Assembly (NCBI GenBank): GCA_949318235.1
Contig: OX439132.1
Span: 22,046,912 to 22,110,911 of the forward strand
Length of the DNA stretch: 64,000 bases
Source: Ecdyonurus torrentis
Lineage: Eukaryota > Arthropoda > Insecta > Ephemeroptera > Heptageniidae
Reading direction: 5' to 3'
The notes under the pieces were generated by a model that was not told where the DNA came from, made no database searches, and worked only from the letters and a program-made list of their open reading frames with translations. Both the position numbers and the translations under genes were made by a program. This document shows positions 12,349-25,201 of this stretch, in pieces. Each line of letters opens with the position of its first letter. Position 1 is the stretch's first letter.

Positions 12349-12456
12349 TTACATTCCTTTTTGATTATCTGATTCAAATGACTCAGACGAGATGGATAAG
12401 TTTCCGTCTGTCTCTACTTTTTCGGAAGCTACACATTTGTCAAAATACTCCATCAT
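12349..12456 (-). CDS. Candidate small ORF or coding exon (35 codons), unrecognised
   Basis: Minus strand. Two adjacent ATGs (12456-12451, good context at the second) open a frame of 35 codons to TAA at 12351-12349. The peptide starts MMEYFDKCVASEKVETDG and ends in a Ser/Glu/Asp-rich tail (SISSESFESDNQKGM). It is acidic and hydrophilic, with no signal or membrane segment. Codons are G/A-rich at position 1, unlike the surrounding filler. Upstream, a strong pyrimidine-rich acceptor (TCTTCTTTCTGTTTAG) ends at 12598. An exon starting at 12597 with about 140 bases of 5'UTR followed by this ORF is therefore possible; small upstream ATGs lie in that leader. The only nearby donor, GTAACA at the ORF end, is weak, so I left the stop codon in place. 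A chance ORF of this length is quite possible; the composition and acceptor are what favour it. Confidence 0.33.
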   Translation of the reverse strand: MMEYFDKCVASEKVETDGNLSISSESFESDNQKGM

Positions 12457-13736
12457 TATACTACTTGATTTAATACTTTATCTATTAATTCACTTCACAA
12501 TACAAAGACAATATTTTATTTTTTTAAATTTAAATTCAAGTGTATCAAACGTAATTTGAAACTATCTCTTGAAATAAATGACATTACATATTTTATACTA
12601 AACAGAAAGAAGATAGGAGGGTAGAAGACACTATAAGACTTAATGTATAACGTGTGCACGTGCAGTACATCAGTTCAATGTGAAACACGAGATGCTGCTT
12701 TGACCTGCCTCTTATGTTTCCACTGCACTAACTTTTAACACTCTTTACGTCTTTTTCTCCATCACATCCAATATATCGCATGACATACACAAAAGACGAA
12801 AACTTAGCAACAAAAAGCATTTGTTTAGTAGTTTCTCAAGAAATAATGATTCTTATAATATTATTTTGACAATTCATTTATTATAATCTTACGTATTTGA
12901 ATAGGAACTATATAAACAGAGAATTATACTTGAAAATAGATACATTTACTTATGAATTTTAGAAATTGTTTGATAAAACTTTACAACTACGTATATGTGT
13001 TAATGAAAGATTCGTTAAAGGTGGCCTATTCTTAAAACATACAGAATACAGATACATCATGAAATGAGACCATCATACATACATCTGTTTTGTCTCTTAG
13101 CTCTACTGTAAAAACTCAAATGTTTTTTGTACGGTAAAAAAAAAAAAAAAAAAAAAAATGCAAAGTAGGTAACATTTGGAATTCATTAATAAAAGGAAAT
13201 GAAATCCAGATCTACAATAGAAATTGAAAACAAGTTTTCTACCCAGTTTGTGAGGAAAAAATTATACGTGTATTTATAAAGGTCTTCGTAAGATATATCA
13301 ATTAACTGATAATTTTTTCATACAAATTGCAACTATTGCAATTTTTTAAATTGATTTATTCCAGTAATCGTAGTTAGTAGCTGAAATATTTTTTTATAAT
13401 TTCTAAAACATGAAAATAACACTTTTAAAACTATAGTTGAGTTTCTAGGTTAATAATGGAAATGATTTTAATAGAAAATTATTAGTAAATTACTTTACTA
13501 GATTCAAATGAATAAAAATGACAATTTCACTATATTTAAGTATAAAATTTCCGACTAAATAAGCTGATTTAAAAGGTTCTTACAGAACAATTTAAAATTA
13601 TACTTCAATAGATAAAATTTTTATAAGCTTATATATTTTTTTTTTTCATTGTAAAGTTTCATTTTTATTCTGATTTAGTTTTTCATAGTGGAAATAAAAA
13701 TTAATAATGGTTTGGTAGATTTAAAATCATGTTCAA

Positions 13737-13746
13737 TCTCTCTCTC

Positions 13747-13784
<38 letters not shown>
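13737..13784. repeat. (TC)n microsatellite
   Basis: TC tract of about 48 bp with a single interruption (CCC) near its middle. Confidence 0.95.
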
Positions 13785-13788
<4 letters not shown>

Positions 13789-14673
13789 CCTTTTTTTATT
13801 TCACGTTATATAATATGACTCCACTAAATTTGCATATCATATCAAAATTATTAAAGCAAAATCATTCTCGTAAAAAATAAACTTTGAAAATTTGTATGCA
13901 TACATATATCGCTCGTTGTTGTTTCTACAGAATTTAGATCCATTTTTTGGTGTTATATTGAAAATTTAATTTGCATGTTATTTTCTCATATTAAATATAA
14001 AATTGCAAAATTTTAACGTATGTGTAATGAAGAGAGATAGCTTTTGTTTGTGTACACTGGCTTTAATCTCAATAAACTATTAATCAAAATAAAGTCTAAA
14101 CAATAGGCGGTTGTGAACCCCATTGTTAAAATAAACAAACCACACCTCTTTCTGCTAGCAACTGAGAGAAAAAATCAACAATTCTTAATAAATATAATGA
14201 GAAATCAACATGATTTTTTTATATAAAAATTTATAAAACATCTTGAAATTAGTCGCATTACTATTTATAGTTGTTGAACATGCAAAGTATCTCCATTTAA
14301 ATCTACATTTTCGAAGCTTTGCAACTGGTCTTTATACAATCAAGGAAAATATATCACTGGTGTATGAACGTACACATGATTGCAGTATCATAATATATTT
14401 TTGCCATTTCATTCCAACACGTGTTTCTCTCATAAGAATAAACATTGGAAAACTAGCGCCAGTGCTTGAATGGTATAATATAAAATCAGAATTGTGTGTG
14501 CAATGAATTTATTATCAGTATTATAAGGACACGTATTTTGACTCTTAATTGTGGTAATGGTAGATTGTTATTAAACACACACCAAATCATCACTGATTTG
14601 CATAATATCTTCACTGATTTTGAACTACAGTTGATTTTTGCCTTCAATTCCTGCATAACATTATTAACACGTG

Positions 14674-14675
<2 letters not shown>

Positions 14676-14759
<84 letters not shown>

Positions 14760-14829
14760 TATGTACATATCGTACTTATATATATATATATATACATATA
14801 TATGTACATATCGTACTTATATATATATA
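14676..14829. repeat. (AT)n tract with a 41-bp tandem duplication
   Basis: About 75 bp of pure AT repeat, then two tandem copies of a 41-bp unit. The unit carries GTACATATCGTACTT (first at 14763, again at 14804) embedded in TA repeat. Frames on both strands read as Tyr-Ile runs and are not genes. Confidence 0.93.
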
Positions 14830-15368
14830 AGTTAGAGACACTTGTTTAAATGCCTCTAAATACTAAATGGCCCAGACTTACAGAGCAATAAGAAAATAAC
14901 AGAAAAAAAGGGAATTTCAAAAAAGGGCGAAAAAAAGGCAATTTCAGGTGTGTTTGCACCATTATTGAAGCATGTGTTAGATTTCTTTAAGAACAGATTA
15001 GAAATACTATAATTTTATATAAATAAACTTCTTAAATTATAAAATGTATTATGTATATAAAACTAATATTAATAGATACAATAAAAAGTTAAAGGAAACT
15101 TCATATAAATAGTAAATAAAGGTACCGTATGTAAAAACATAACATGGAAATGTGTTTCTATAAACATAAAATAAATAATATATTAATATAATGTATTGTT
15201 TGACCGTACAGAAATATTACTTTGTAAGGATTAAAAAGTTTGCATATGGAGAAAAGCTCTTGTTATATTTTAATATTACATAACAAACTTTTTTTTTTTT
15301 TGCATACCACAGTAAAAAAACAACTCTACTATGAAGCTTTCAATAAAAACATCATTATTTTAATGAAC

Positions 15369-15402
<34 letters not shown>

Positions 15403-15411
15403 GACTCTCTC
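15369..15411. repeat. Imperfect (CT)n microsatellite
   Basis: CT tract with one TTT and one GA interruption. Confidence 0.9.
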
Positions 15412-15607
15412 TACTTATAAAATGATTTATAACTTTTAAAGTATAAATTATAAAAAAAGATATTAAGTTTATATATTTTACAATTAATTACAATTTTGGG
15501 TAGTTTATTTAATTTAATTAGCTAAAAGTAACGCACTTGACGTTATTAATTTTCTTAAGATAATATTCTCAAGTTACGTGTAAATAAACATGAAACTCGC
15601 GCATCAG

Positions 15608-15609
<2 letters not shown>

Positions 15610-15643
<34 letters not shown>
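15610..15643. repeat. (TC)n microsatellite
   Basis: Clean TC tract of about 34 bp, only 200 bp from the previous one. Confidence 0.93.
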
Positions 15644-15647
<4 letters not shown>

Positions 15648-16569
15648 CACAACACTAACTCTGACTAAAACCATACTTTAATAAGTTTCCAACAATGAAA
15701 ATTAATGCTTTCTTATTATGTAGTTGTGCTAGGCATGCAAATATTACTTTACAAGTTATTTGTTTATAAAAGACTTGCAAAAAAATGTGTTTAGAGAGAA
15801 ACTAAAGAAACTCAGGTTTCATCAATAATATCTAGCAGACGACTTTGAGTTTCTTTTTACTATAGTTTACTTAGCCTCGCAGCTCTTGTTTTCCTCAAAG
15901 CATTTGGATATAAGTTATATTTTCATTCAAATGTCTTGTGATTTTTGAAATAGCTTCAATCTCAGTAAGATACTGGAGAAATGTCAACAATGAGGAAAAA
16001 TGTTAACCCATAAGAAAGCAAATTAAATTAAGTCAAGAATACAAAGTCATTTGCTAGCATGTTATAAGTACAGTATATTGGGGAGCTTGTTTATTTTTTC
16101 ACTATTTTTTCCCCTAAATAATTAACATAAATTTGCACAAAAATACGTCATAAAATTTCAAGATTTTCGTAATCAAGAGTTTACATCAATTCTCCTGTTC
16201 AGCTCACCAATCTAATGTTAGAAATGAAAAGGAAAAAAAAATGTACAGATTATATTATTTATTCTACCATTAATTATTATACGTACGTGTATCATAAATC
16301 ACAGCAAATCAAATGAACCATTTAACACTATAGCATTTGAGTGACAAAAAATTATTGTCAACTTTTTTATTTTTTATTATTATTATTATTTTTTTTTTTT
16401 GCATAGTATTACTTTTAGTAAATAGAAGTATGTAAAAAAAATCGAGCTCCTTATACGAATTATAAATTGCAGAAATTTAAATTAATAAGACATACTTTTA
16501 AATAATGGTGGTTTAACCTTTTTTTAACTGTGGAATTTTTATCAGGGTGAGATGATAGTAGATGTAGTA

Positions 16570-16890
16570 ATAGGGTGTGTGCGCATGACGTCATAATAAA
16601 TGCGCTTCAATGCCATATTTGAGCAACGAATAACATTGCTTAGCATAGGATAAACGTGGGTTTTCGCCATTTTCTTTGGAAAATAAGTTGTTATTTTTTC
16701 ATAATTATTTTTCTCGCATACTTGAAAACCTTATTCAACTTGTCAATAGCATCACTTCTCTCAAAAAAAATTGGTAAGTATTTTTAAACTGGCAAAATGT
16801 GTCATTTTTCTATACTGGCCCATGTTATTTAGTACTCACTTATGGCGTTGACTTTAACATGAATGCAACCATCCTATATGTTGGATGCGG
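16570..16890 (+). mobile_element. Element E MITE, copy 1
   Basis: Shares about 300 bp, in opposite orientation, with 50080-50370. Common blocks include GCATGACGTCAT, ATAACATTGCTTAGCATAGG and CTCGCATACTTGAAAAC. The element is itself a diverged foldback: the left arm (CAATGCCATATTTGAG, then AATAACATTG) has an inverted partner in the right arm (complement of CTCACTTATGGCGTTGA and CATGTTATTTAGTACTC). No coding capacity. Exact ends and target duplication could not be fixed. Confidence 0.75.
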
Positions 16891-19095
16891 CTATTTTTTA
16901 GAAGTTCACAAAACCTATAACTGCAATAATATTTCTTTTAAGTGCATATACAATGCCTTGTCAGTTATTTGAAATAATATTTAATATCGTCAATAACAAA
17001 TGTCATGGGATAATAAATATTACGTTAAAGAAGGAAAAGAATAACTAGTACAGATTCTCTTATCTTATTATGATGTAAATAGACATGAGCTCAAACAAAA
17101 TCACGTCCAAAGTATCGGTGATTTTTTTTTCTTTGTTTCTGTAAGAGTTCTTGTAGGTAAAATACTAAATCTCTTTAGGTAATCGTGTTTGAGACAAAAT
17201 ACTTCCAATATATTATACTTGAATAGTAGTCAAGCCTTACAGTTAAATTGAAGCCTTGAAAATTCAAGTATTGCAAAATTTACTCGCTTATTCTAACAAT
17301 AAGTCCTCAATACATTATATTTTAACACGTCGTTTATTTATTTTTAACAATACAATAGCAAAAAAAAAAAAAAAAAAAAAAAAGTTTTATTTTTAAATTT
17401 GTATAATAAATTTAATTAGTTGATACATGTTATAATATTATCATAAAGTATTTTTTTATGATTTTGCGTTAATTTTTATCAATTTAAGTAATCAAAAGGC
17501 ATTGTAAACATTTTTTTATTTAAAGTTGATTTAAATAATCATACGTTATAATACACATAAAATAACTTTAAACATTTCTATCCAAATCTTAATAAATCAT
17601 TTAATATTTTAAAAATCATTATTATAATTTCTATCGACTGAATTTAAACTTTTTATGATAAGATAAAACGTTTATAACCTTCAAATTTAGTTTCAAAGGA
17701 ATTTCAAATTTTCTTTAAAATACCATCAAATATTTTTATATTCCTAAAATTACGATGATGATTCCACAATGTATTCAAAAGAAAAATAAAAGTCATAAAG
17801 ATTTGCTTCGTAAAATTTTCTGATTCCTTACTTTGTTATAATAAAGTTTTCTTGCAAGATGTTACAAAAGTTTTGTGCTATGTTCATAAAAAAAAAGTTT
17901 TTATAGAGTAAATATGTTAGCATAATCTTGGGTTACATCAAAGTTACATGCAAAGCTTTTATCTTCAATACATCGAGATAGTCAATTTGTATTGATACAT
18001 CGGGAAATTGAAACAGTCTTAGTCTTTTTTTATACATCTTTTCCTCTTTAGCATGTCTATAAAAGGATTCTCACTTGGTATAAATTGAGAATATAAAGAA
18101 ATGCAGCTTTCCCCTCTCAGAAAATAAAATGGATTATTTTACTACGAAAAGAAAATATGTTTATTATTTATTATTATTGAAGTAATAATATTGGTAACTT
18201 TAAAAATAAATTACAGTCTTTTGAAGTAATGTATCAATATAATAAAAAGGAAAAAAAATGAAAAGATGAAATGAAGAGAGATAGAAGAGAGATAGGAGAG
18301 AGAGAGAGAGAGAGAGAATAGCAGAGAGATGAGAGAGAAGTGAAAGTTTGGGACACAACAAGTGAAATGATTGTTTGAAATTACGTTGCCATGGAAACCT
18401 ATGTAATTTAAAAGCAACCACATAATTACATATGTTCTACCAGACTATAGTCTGACACAAAATGACAATATGTATCAAGTACTGTAAGGACACAAAAAAC
18501 AGGGATAAGTTGTTTCGTGTATCATATAGTTTTCAAAAGGACAAGAAAAAGATTTTCAAAAACTTTCTATGTATGCTTTGTAATTAACAGAATTTCAAAT
18601 ATGTCAGAATTACAAGGCATGTATATACTTACGCATATTATTATAAACTTATAAGGGTAAATTATAAACAATCAAGAAATTAATTGCAAATTTATAAAAA
18701 TATTTTATCATGAAAAGATAATGATTAAGTTTTTTTTATAATTTCGAGACTCACTTTCGGGAAATGTTAGGCATTGTCTTTTATTTTGCAATTTTTTTTG
18801 TCATATTTATATTGAAATATTATACAACATTGAACTTTAATCTGGGGAGAATTTGAGATTTTATATTTTCATGCAACCCTGCCTTTTTGTATTGTATTGG
18901 TTACTTGTATAGACCTAACCCTAAGGGTTTTATCGTTGTATGTATAGTTTAGAGAATCTTGTATCAATTTTGAACACAAACATTTTCAATAGCGGAGAAA
19001 AAATGTTGTGCTATACGGCTATACAATAAAAACTTATTTATCCAAAATTATAACAAACTTTTGTAATCTATTATGACAAAATATAGCCGGCTAAA

Positions 19096-19098
<3 letters not shown>

Positions 19099-19141
<43 letters not shown>

Positions 19142-19223
19142 CTATCTCTCTGTCTCTCTGTCTCTCTGTCTCTCTGTCTCTCTGTCTCTCTGTCTCTCTG
19201 TCTCTCTGTGTCTCTCTCTCTCG
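19099..19223. repeat. (TC)n passing into an 8-bp TCTCTCTG minisatellite
   Basis: A CT tract (about 19099-19134) is followed by roughly eight tandem copies of TCTCTCTG, then a degenerate end. The higher-order unit means a single G substitution arose in a CT array and was then amplified. Frames on both strands are repeat artefacts. Confidence 0.93.
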
Positions 19224-22200
19224 CTCTAGTAGTTATAAAAGTTAAAGAAATTTTTGATATAAAAATAATATATTTAAGAAAAGAAAACAATATACTGAAT
19301 CTGAAGATAAATTATAAATGAATATTTAAAAAGTTTACTTTACAAAAATTTTTTTTTTTTTTTTTTTTTTTTTGCACTGTGTGAAATAATACACCATAAC
19401 GTGCTTTTCCAGATAAAATCGAAGCAATTTTTTCTCTGTCCCAGATGGTTTTTTTCAAAGTACAAAATGAGGAAACTATTAGATTCAAATCTAACACACT
19501 TTTTTTTCCTTTCCTATTCTTCGTCTTTCAATCTTCATTTTTTTTGTGCAAGTGAAGTTTTTTTTTCTTTAAGATTTGAGTGTCATTCTCGTGGGAAAGC
19601 GAAAAAAAAATTGTCCTCAAAACTACAAACTGGATTTCGCAGCAAAACTTTCCAGTGTGTGGCTTACTAAGAAAAAAAAAAGTATTCGGTTTTTTGAAGT
19701 GAAAGAGTATCAAATATATTAAATTTTAACCTCCCCCTCCCCCCTTCCACCATTTAATGAAAATATACGCAATTTTGCAGTTATTGCATGTTTTTAGTGT
19801 GATAACTATTTTTCATATAAATAATAATAAATATAATAATAATAATAAAACCTGATAATATTTATTACAACTTTATTTTATTTTACTATATTTTATAAAT
19901 ATTATGTTGTATAAACTCAAATGAAAATATTTTATAAAACATCACAATTGACCACTTGCAATGAACGAACTTTTTAAAATAATTTGAATAATTCTTAATG
20001 CATTTCTTATGTAAAAATCGTTTTCACTTACTTGCTGCAACAATTAAAAACATTTTATTACAAGTTGTGCATTGAAAAAAAATGCATTGTTTAAAAATGT
20101 TGTAAAAAATTGTTGATTTGAAAAGAATATTACAATATTAAAGATTTTTTTAATGATAATAGTAATATTTAGAGAAAATATATTAAAAAATAATTAAATA
20201 TGGAGAATTGAAAAAAAAATCTTTTAATTTTTCTGTTTTTATTTTATTTTTATGAATATAAATTGTATATAGTATAGCATTAAGTTTAATTTAAGGATTA
20301 GTATTGAGTGAAACTGACGAGACGTATGCTGATGTATGTGTAATACTGTAAACTACCTATGTTTATTAAATAAATAAATTTCGCCATAGTTAATTTAAAA
20401 CAAAGCATACATACTCTAATTTTCAATTATGTATCAACAACTACCTGCAAATATTTACTTTTAAAATATTTATGTTTATTTATTCTCCAATATCTATTAT
20501 ATGTATAAATATACATTTTAATAATTTCAAATTTGAAACAATTTACTTTAAACAACTTTTACAGTATAATATGAATAATTTTGTTATGAATTACCTAAAT
20601 TTAATGCATATAAAAGCTCAATTTTTCATTTTGATTTATTTTATCTCGCACTATTTTAAATTGTTTCGCTACGAGTAGCAAAAATTTTCTGACAACGCAG
20701 CATTATAAATCTCTGTTAAAAAAAGAAGAAGAAGAAGTCTATTTTTGCATTTTATGTCTCTGCATTAGATAAAATTTTGCGGCATTTCAAATTTAATTTG
20801 TAAAGATTACAAAACACCTAATAAATTTTGATAATACAGCAAATATACTTAAAGCAAAAGAATAGAAAACTACTTTAAGGATGAACATTCTTAATATAAC
20901 TTAACACAGAAGCCTGCAACCATTTTTAGCAACATTTTAGAAAGCTTTTTTTAAAAAGTTTTCCATTAAATTTTATGGCAATTTTTCAAAAATAATAACA
21001 AAAACTAATACCATAAAAATATATTTTACTGTTATATATCTGCCTTAATATATTATTATGAGTTGTTGAATGGAAGTTATCATTAATTTTTACAACAACA
21101 AGAACTTTTTCTTCGTTTAAAATGCCTTAAATTTAAGGAGATCAAATGACACAATTGCAATAATATATTTTACAGTTTAAATTCAGCGCAAGTTTTTTGA
21201 ACATTGAAAATTTAGCGTTAGTTTTTGTATAATAGTAAAATATACTATCACAATGTGTGTACGAAAACTCATACTTATAGTTTATTGATTGAAATGCAGG
21301 TTATACAAAAATTTAATTAGTATTCAACTAAGGATACAAAGAATAAATAATTAACAAAAGAAAAAAAACTCAATCCCCCCTTAATTTTATTAAAACTGCA
21401 ATACAAAATTACTTGTATAAAAGTTTCGTAATCAAATCATGTCAAGAGAAATGAGCTCGTGTAGTATTTTTTTATTTTTTTAATCACATTTTTTTGTTCA
21501 CCTATGTCATCAACTCAAGGAGCGGAAATTAGAAAACTTTCACAAATTAATTTCCATAAAATGTTAAAAAAAAAAAAAAAGTGTTATTTAATCAATATGT
21601 TTGAATAACAGTAGGAAGTTTAAAATTTTGAAAGAAAATTTAAATTTAATAATAAAATATAGTCAACAGTCCATATAGTTCAAAATTATAACATTATATA
21701 AATATATTTCTATTTATATAATTATTAAATAGAAATTTTATACGTTCAGATTATTACTGCAGCTTTGAAATTTTATGACCAATTAAAATCCAAACAAAAA
21801 TCTATAACTATGTATTATATATTTTTTATTCTGTGTTTATGTGATATTTATAAACAAATTTTATTGAAATACATCAAAATGCTTATCACATTTGTGCAAA
21901 AACTGGAGGAAACAAAAAGGAAATTTTCTTATTCTACTCCCTTTCAAACGATCAAAAGAAATAATTTTATTATTTGCACCTAGAAACTCGTTAGTAATTA
22001 AAAATTGAAAATCATAATGGAAAAAAAAAAAAAAAAACTTGAGAAGCACTTCACACTTAGATTTTGAAAAGCCTTCATTAATCCTACAAACTGATTTTTT
22101 TTTTTTACATTTAGTTCTTAAGAGAATAATAATTCAATGAACTCTCTGAGTTAATTAAAATAATAATTAAAATTATCAATGTAATATGCAGTAAAATTGC

Positions 22201-22267
22201 AGTCATAATAATTGCAGTTCAAGCAGTTTACAGAAATTCTGAACTACTTGATAATAATATACGTAAT

Positions 22268-22302
22268 GTACATTACTAATGTAATGTGCATTAGTAATGT
22301 AC
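22268..22302. repeat. Perfect 14-bp inverted repeat (hairpin/cruciform)
   Basis: GTACATTACTAATG and its exact complement CATTAGTAATGTAC are separated by a 7-base loop. It is not beside a gene, and no terminator role is implied in a eukaryotic context. Confidence 0.8.
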
Positions 22303-23285
22303 TATTACAGTAATCAGTATGTGTTAGAAAAAAAAAAGAAGTTTTTTATGATCACATTTGCGTTTGGATTGATTTGTTTTCCCGTAACTTTAAGTCCATT
22401 CCCTAATAATGCTCACTCAGCCCTAATTAACTAATATAAAGAGTTCTACGCATAATGATGAAAAATCGAATGATTGAAATATCTAATACCTTTATCATTA
22501 ATCTTCATTGTCATTTTTTTAAGCTTAACTTTTATTTTTGTTCAATGATAATGCTAATAATTAATCAAAATTCTAATTGAGTTAAATTTTATAATTTGAT
22601 TTAAAGAAGAAATTTTTAAAAGTTCAAAGTAATACATAAATTGTATTATGATAATTTCAATTTTTAACAAATTTAGTGCTCAAAAAGTCATTCTTTTTAG
22701 AAAGACACTGCGATTTCTAAATTTTAAACTGCAAAAAATTAGAAACTGCAATTACAAAAAAAAAAAAAAAAAAAAAAAGTTTATTTCTGTTGTTTAAGCC
22801 AATTAGAAGGTATGATATAATTATGAAAATTTACTTTAAACAAACAAAATTTCTCAAATGCCATAACTATAACTATTAATTAAGGATTAAAAGTTGCTAT
22901 TTGATTATTTTATTCTGATGTGTGAGTCAACTTTTTACTGCTCGTTTTCCACTTCAGCTTCTAAAATTTAGAAAGAAAAGAGCTTAAACAACAAAAGTAA
23001 ATATTCCAGTATTTAAAATGCAAAAAAAGAGGGTAAAATTTTGAAATTTTGCTCACGCGCGTTGCTGACTCGTACTTCTCTCATACTATAAATCAAACCG
23101 AGTGCCACAGTTGCAAAATATGAAAGCCAATTAGCTTCACTTGAACCAGAGAGAGAAATTGAGGTGCGTGCAATATTGTTTTGAAATTTATTTTAAAATC
23201 TCATTGGACATGTTCATTGTTATAATATACAATTGCTATATTACCACTTCATGAATAGTATTGTTGATTGAATCGAATAAAAAAC

Positions 23286-23641
23286 TTAAAGCGATACTAT
23301 GGGGTAAATGACATGCCTTCTTCAAAGTTAAATATTGGTGTGAAGTCCCCATATATGTATTTATTACGTCCCTTAACTCCTCCGTAGCCCCGTAAACTTG
23401 CGGTAATCCTGTTAAGTAGGTAACCCGCGACGTAGCTTTCTATTGTTGTCCGGCATCTCTGACTTCAGAGATAGAAAACAACAATAGAAAGCTACGACGC
23501 GGGTTGCCTACTTTACAGGATTATCGCAACTTTACGGGGCTACGTAAGAGTTAAGGACGTAATAAATGCATATATGGGGGACTTCATACCAATATCTAAC
23601 TTTGAAGAAGGCATGTTATTTACGCCATAGTATCTCTTTAA
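23286..23641. mobile_element. Foldback MITE C, about 356 bp palindrome
   Basis: Outer ends are TTAAAGCGATACTATGGG and the complement of TTAAAGAGATACTATGGC, so TTAA lies at both edges. The two arms pair over nearly the whole length, through blocks such as ATGCCTTCTTCAAAGTT, TTAGGGACGTAATAAAT-like and GACGTAGCTTTCTATTGTTG (left form). The centre near 23455-23475 contains ATCTCTGACTTCAGAGAT, a perfect inner palindrome. No protein is encoded. Only one copy is in the window, so family membership rests on structure and on end similarity to A and B. Confidence 0.92.
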
Positions 23642-25149
23642 GTACAGTCAAAGAAGAGCAGGAATAAAAAAAAACTCAGTGGTTGACTGGTTCAAGTTTC
23701 TAAAAATTCCAAAAATGAAATAATAATAATAAAAAAGTTTCCTAAAAACAATTATGTATACTAGATTGAGATATAAATTTATAACATTCTTTTTTGATTG
23801 CAATAAAATCAATATTTTCTTAGAAATTTAATGTGAAACAAGTCAAAACTGACTACAAATACACTGATTGATACAAGAAGTTTGTTTTGTTACGGTGAAT
23901 AGAAAGTGTTAAATATTTTATCATTCGAAATAACAAATAAACCAAACCCTTTGTTATTTTAGAAATTGAATTACGTTCTATTATTTAATAAAAATTACGT
24001 CTATTGTCTTGCTAAAATTTGTCAACATTTTCAATGTATTCAAATTTAAAGCTTTAAAATAAAATAATTAAAAAAAAAAAAAAAAAAAAGCAAGCTATAC
24101 AAAAACAAAAATGTTTCGTTGGCTATTATTGTTGTGTTAGTTAATTCTATTAATCACTTTTTTTTTTACTTATAGTTAATCAACATTATATAACAGACAG
24201 TGTAATCATTTTAGTACATATGAAAATAAAAATATTATAAAAATTCACTGACTTTTTCTATAGAAATATTATAAATATGTATATATATATATATATACAC
24301 ACATACATACATTCAATACGAAAGTTATTGGTAACGGTTGATTTGGTATAGACAACAGATTCCACAGCATTGTGATATATTATCTTCTATTCACGTCAAG
24401 TTTCGCACAATAAAATCTGACCCAACAAACATAAAAACAGATTGGAATTTAGTGAGCAGAAAATCATTGTTCAGTTGGGGAGTTTTTTTTATTATTATTA
24501 TTTATTTATTTTTTCTAAACAACTTTAATGTCTTGTCATTTGATGTATTTCTTTAATTTATTATCTTTGTCTCGTTTTTTTATGTGTTGTAAAATTGTAC
24601 CATTACATATCGTTTTGTTAATAGATTATATAGACGTATTTGTCAATTTTACTCACGTTTGGTGAGATAAGAAAAACATTTGCCTGAATAAACCATAGAA
24701 ACCTTGATACACTCAAGTACTTTATTATATTTGTTTCTATACTAGAGATTCAGAAACTTTTCATTTTATTAAATTTTGAATCTGTTCAATAGCACCTATG
24801 GTTATCAATTAAAATAAAATATTATAAATACTGAAACATTTAATTACATCGTTACGAAAAGTTTAATTATTTTGATAAACTGATTTCAACCCTATAAATT
24901 TTATAAGAAAAATTACCTGTCACTCTTAAAAATGATACACATAATCTTCCCTGATAAATGTTATCACTGATTATCTATTTATTATCACTGTTTTTTTATC
25001 ACTATAATCAGCTGGTCCTTATCAATTTTAAGAAACTACACAAAACTAAACAACGTGTTCATCGAAGTACGTCACGCGAGGAAATGTGGGAGTCGAGACG
25101 GACCACGTTGTCTGTTTCTATGTTTAACCACCTCGTTTTTAGAGGCGCT

Positions 25150-25150
<1 letters not shown>

Positions 25151-25198
<48 letters not shown>
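25151..25198. repeat. (CT)n microsatellite
   Basis: Clean CT tract of 48 bp. A second shorter CT tract lies at about 25264-25302. Frames over both strands are repeat artefacts. Confidence 0.95.

Positions 25199-25201
<3 letters not shown>

Larger units (their letters stand above)
12620..16560. other. Non-coding, microsatellite-rich
   Basis: Contains TC tracts at 13.74, 15.37 and 15.61 kb, the large TA tract at 14.7 kb and an A run at 13.14 kb. Open frames near 14.24-14.85 kb are chance or TA-repeat read-through (Tyr-Ile runs). No supported exon. Confidence 0.55.
16900..22900. other. Non-coding AT-rich DNA, no gene seen
   Basis: Contains an irregular GA-rich stretch at about 18276-18341, the CT minisatellite at 19.1 kb, A/T runs at 17.36, 19.35, 21.57 and 22.76 kb, a C-rich pyrimidine run at 19730-19748 and the hairpin at 22268-22302. 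Open frames at 18.2, 19.4-19.7, 20.5 and 21.8 kb are low-complexity or AT-driven and lack splice signals. Confidence 0.55.

Noticed and set aside
14486..14849. Open frames of over 100 codons, also at 44052-44438
   Set aside because: Mostly Tyr-Ile runs from TA repeats; the flanking parts show no coding bias.
22910..22960. Possible terminal exon after CTTTCTAAATTTTAG on the minus strand
   Set aside because: Two frames are open for 7-16 codons; too short to call without transcript data.
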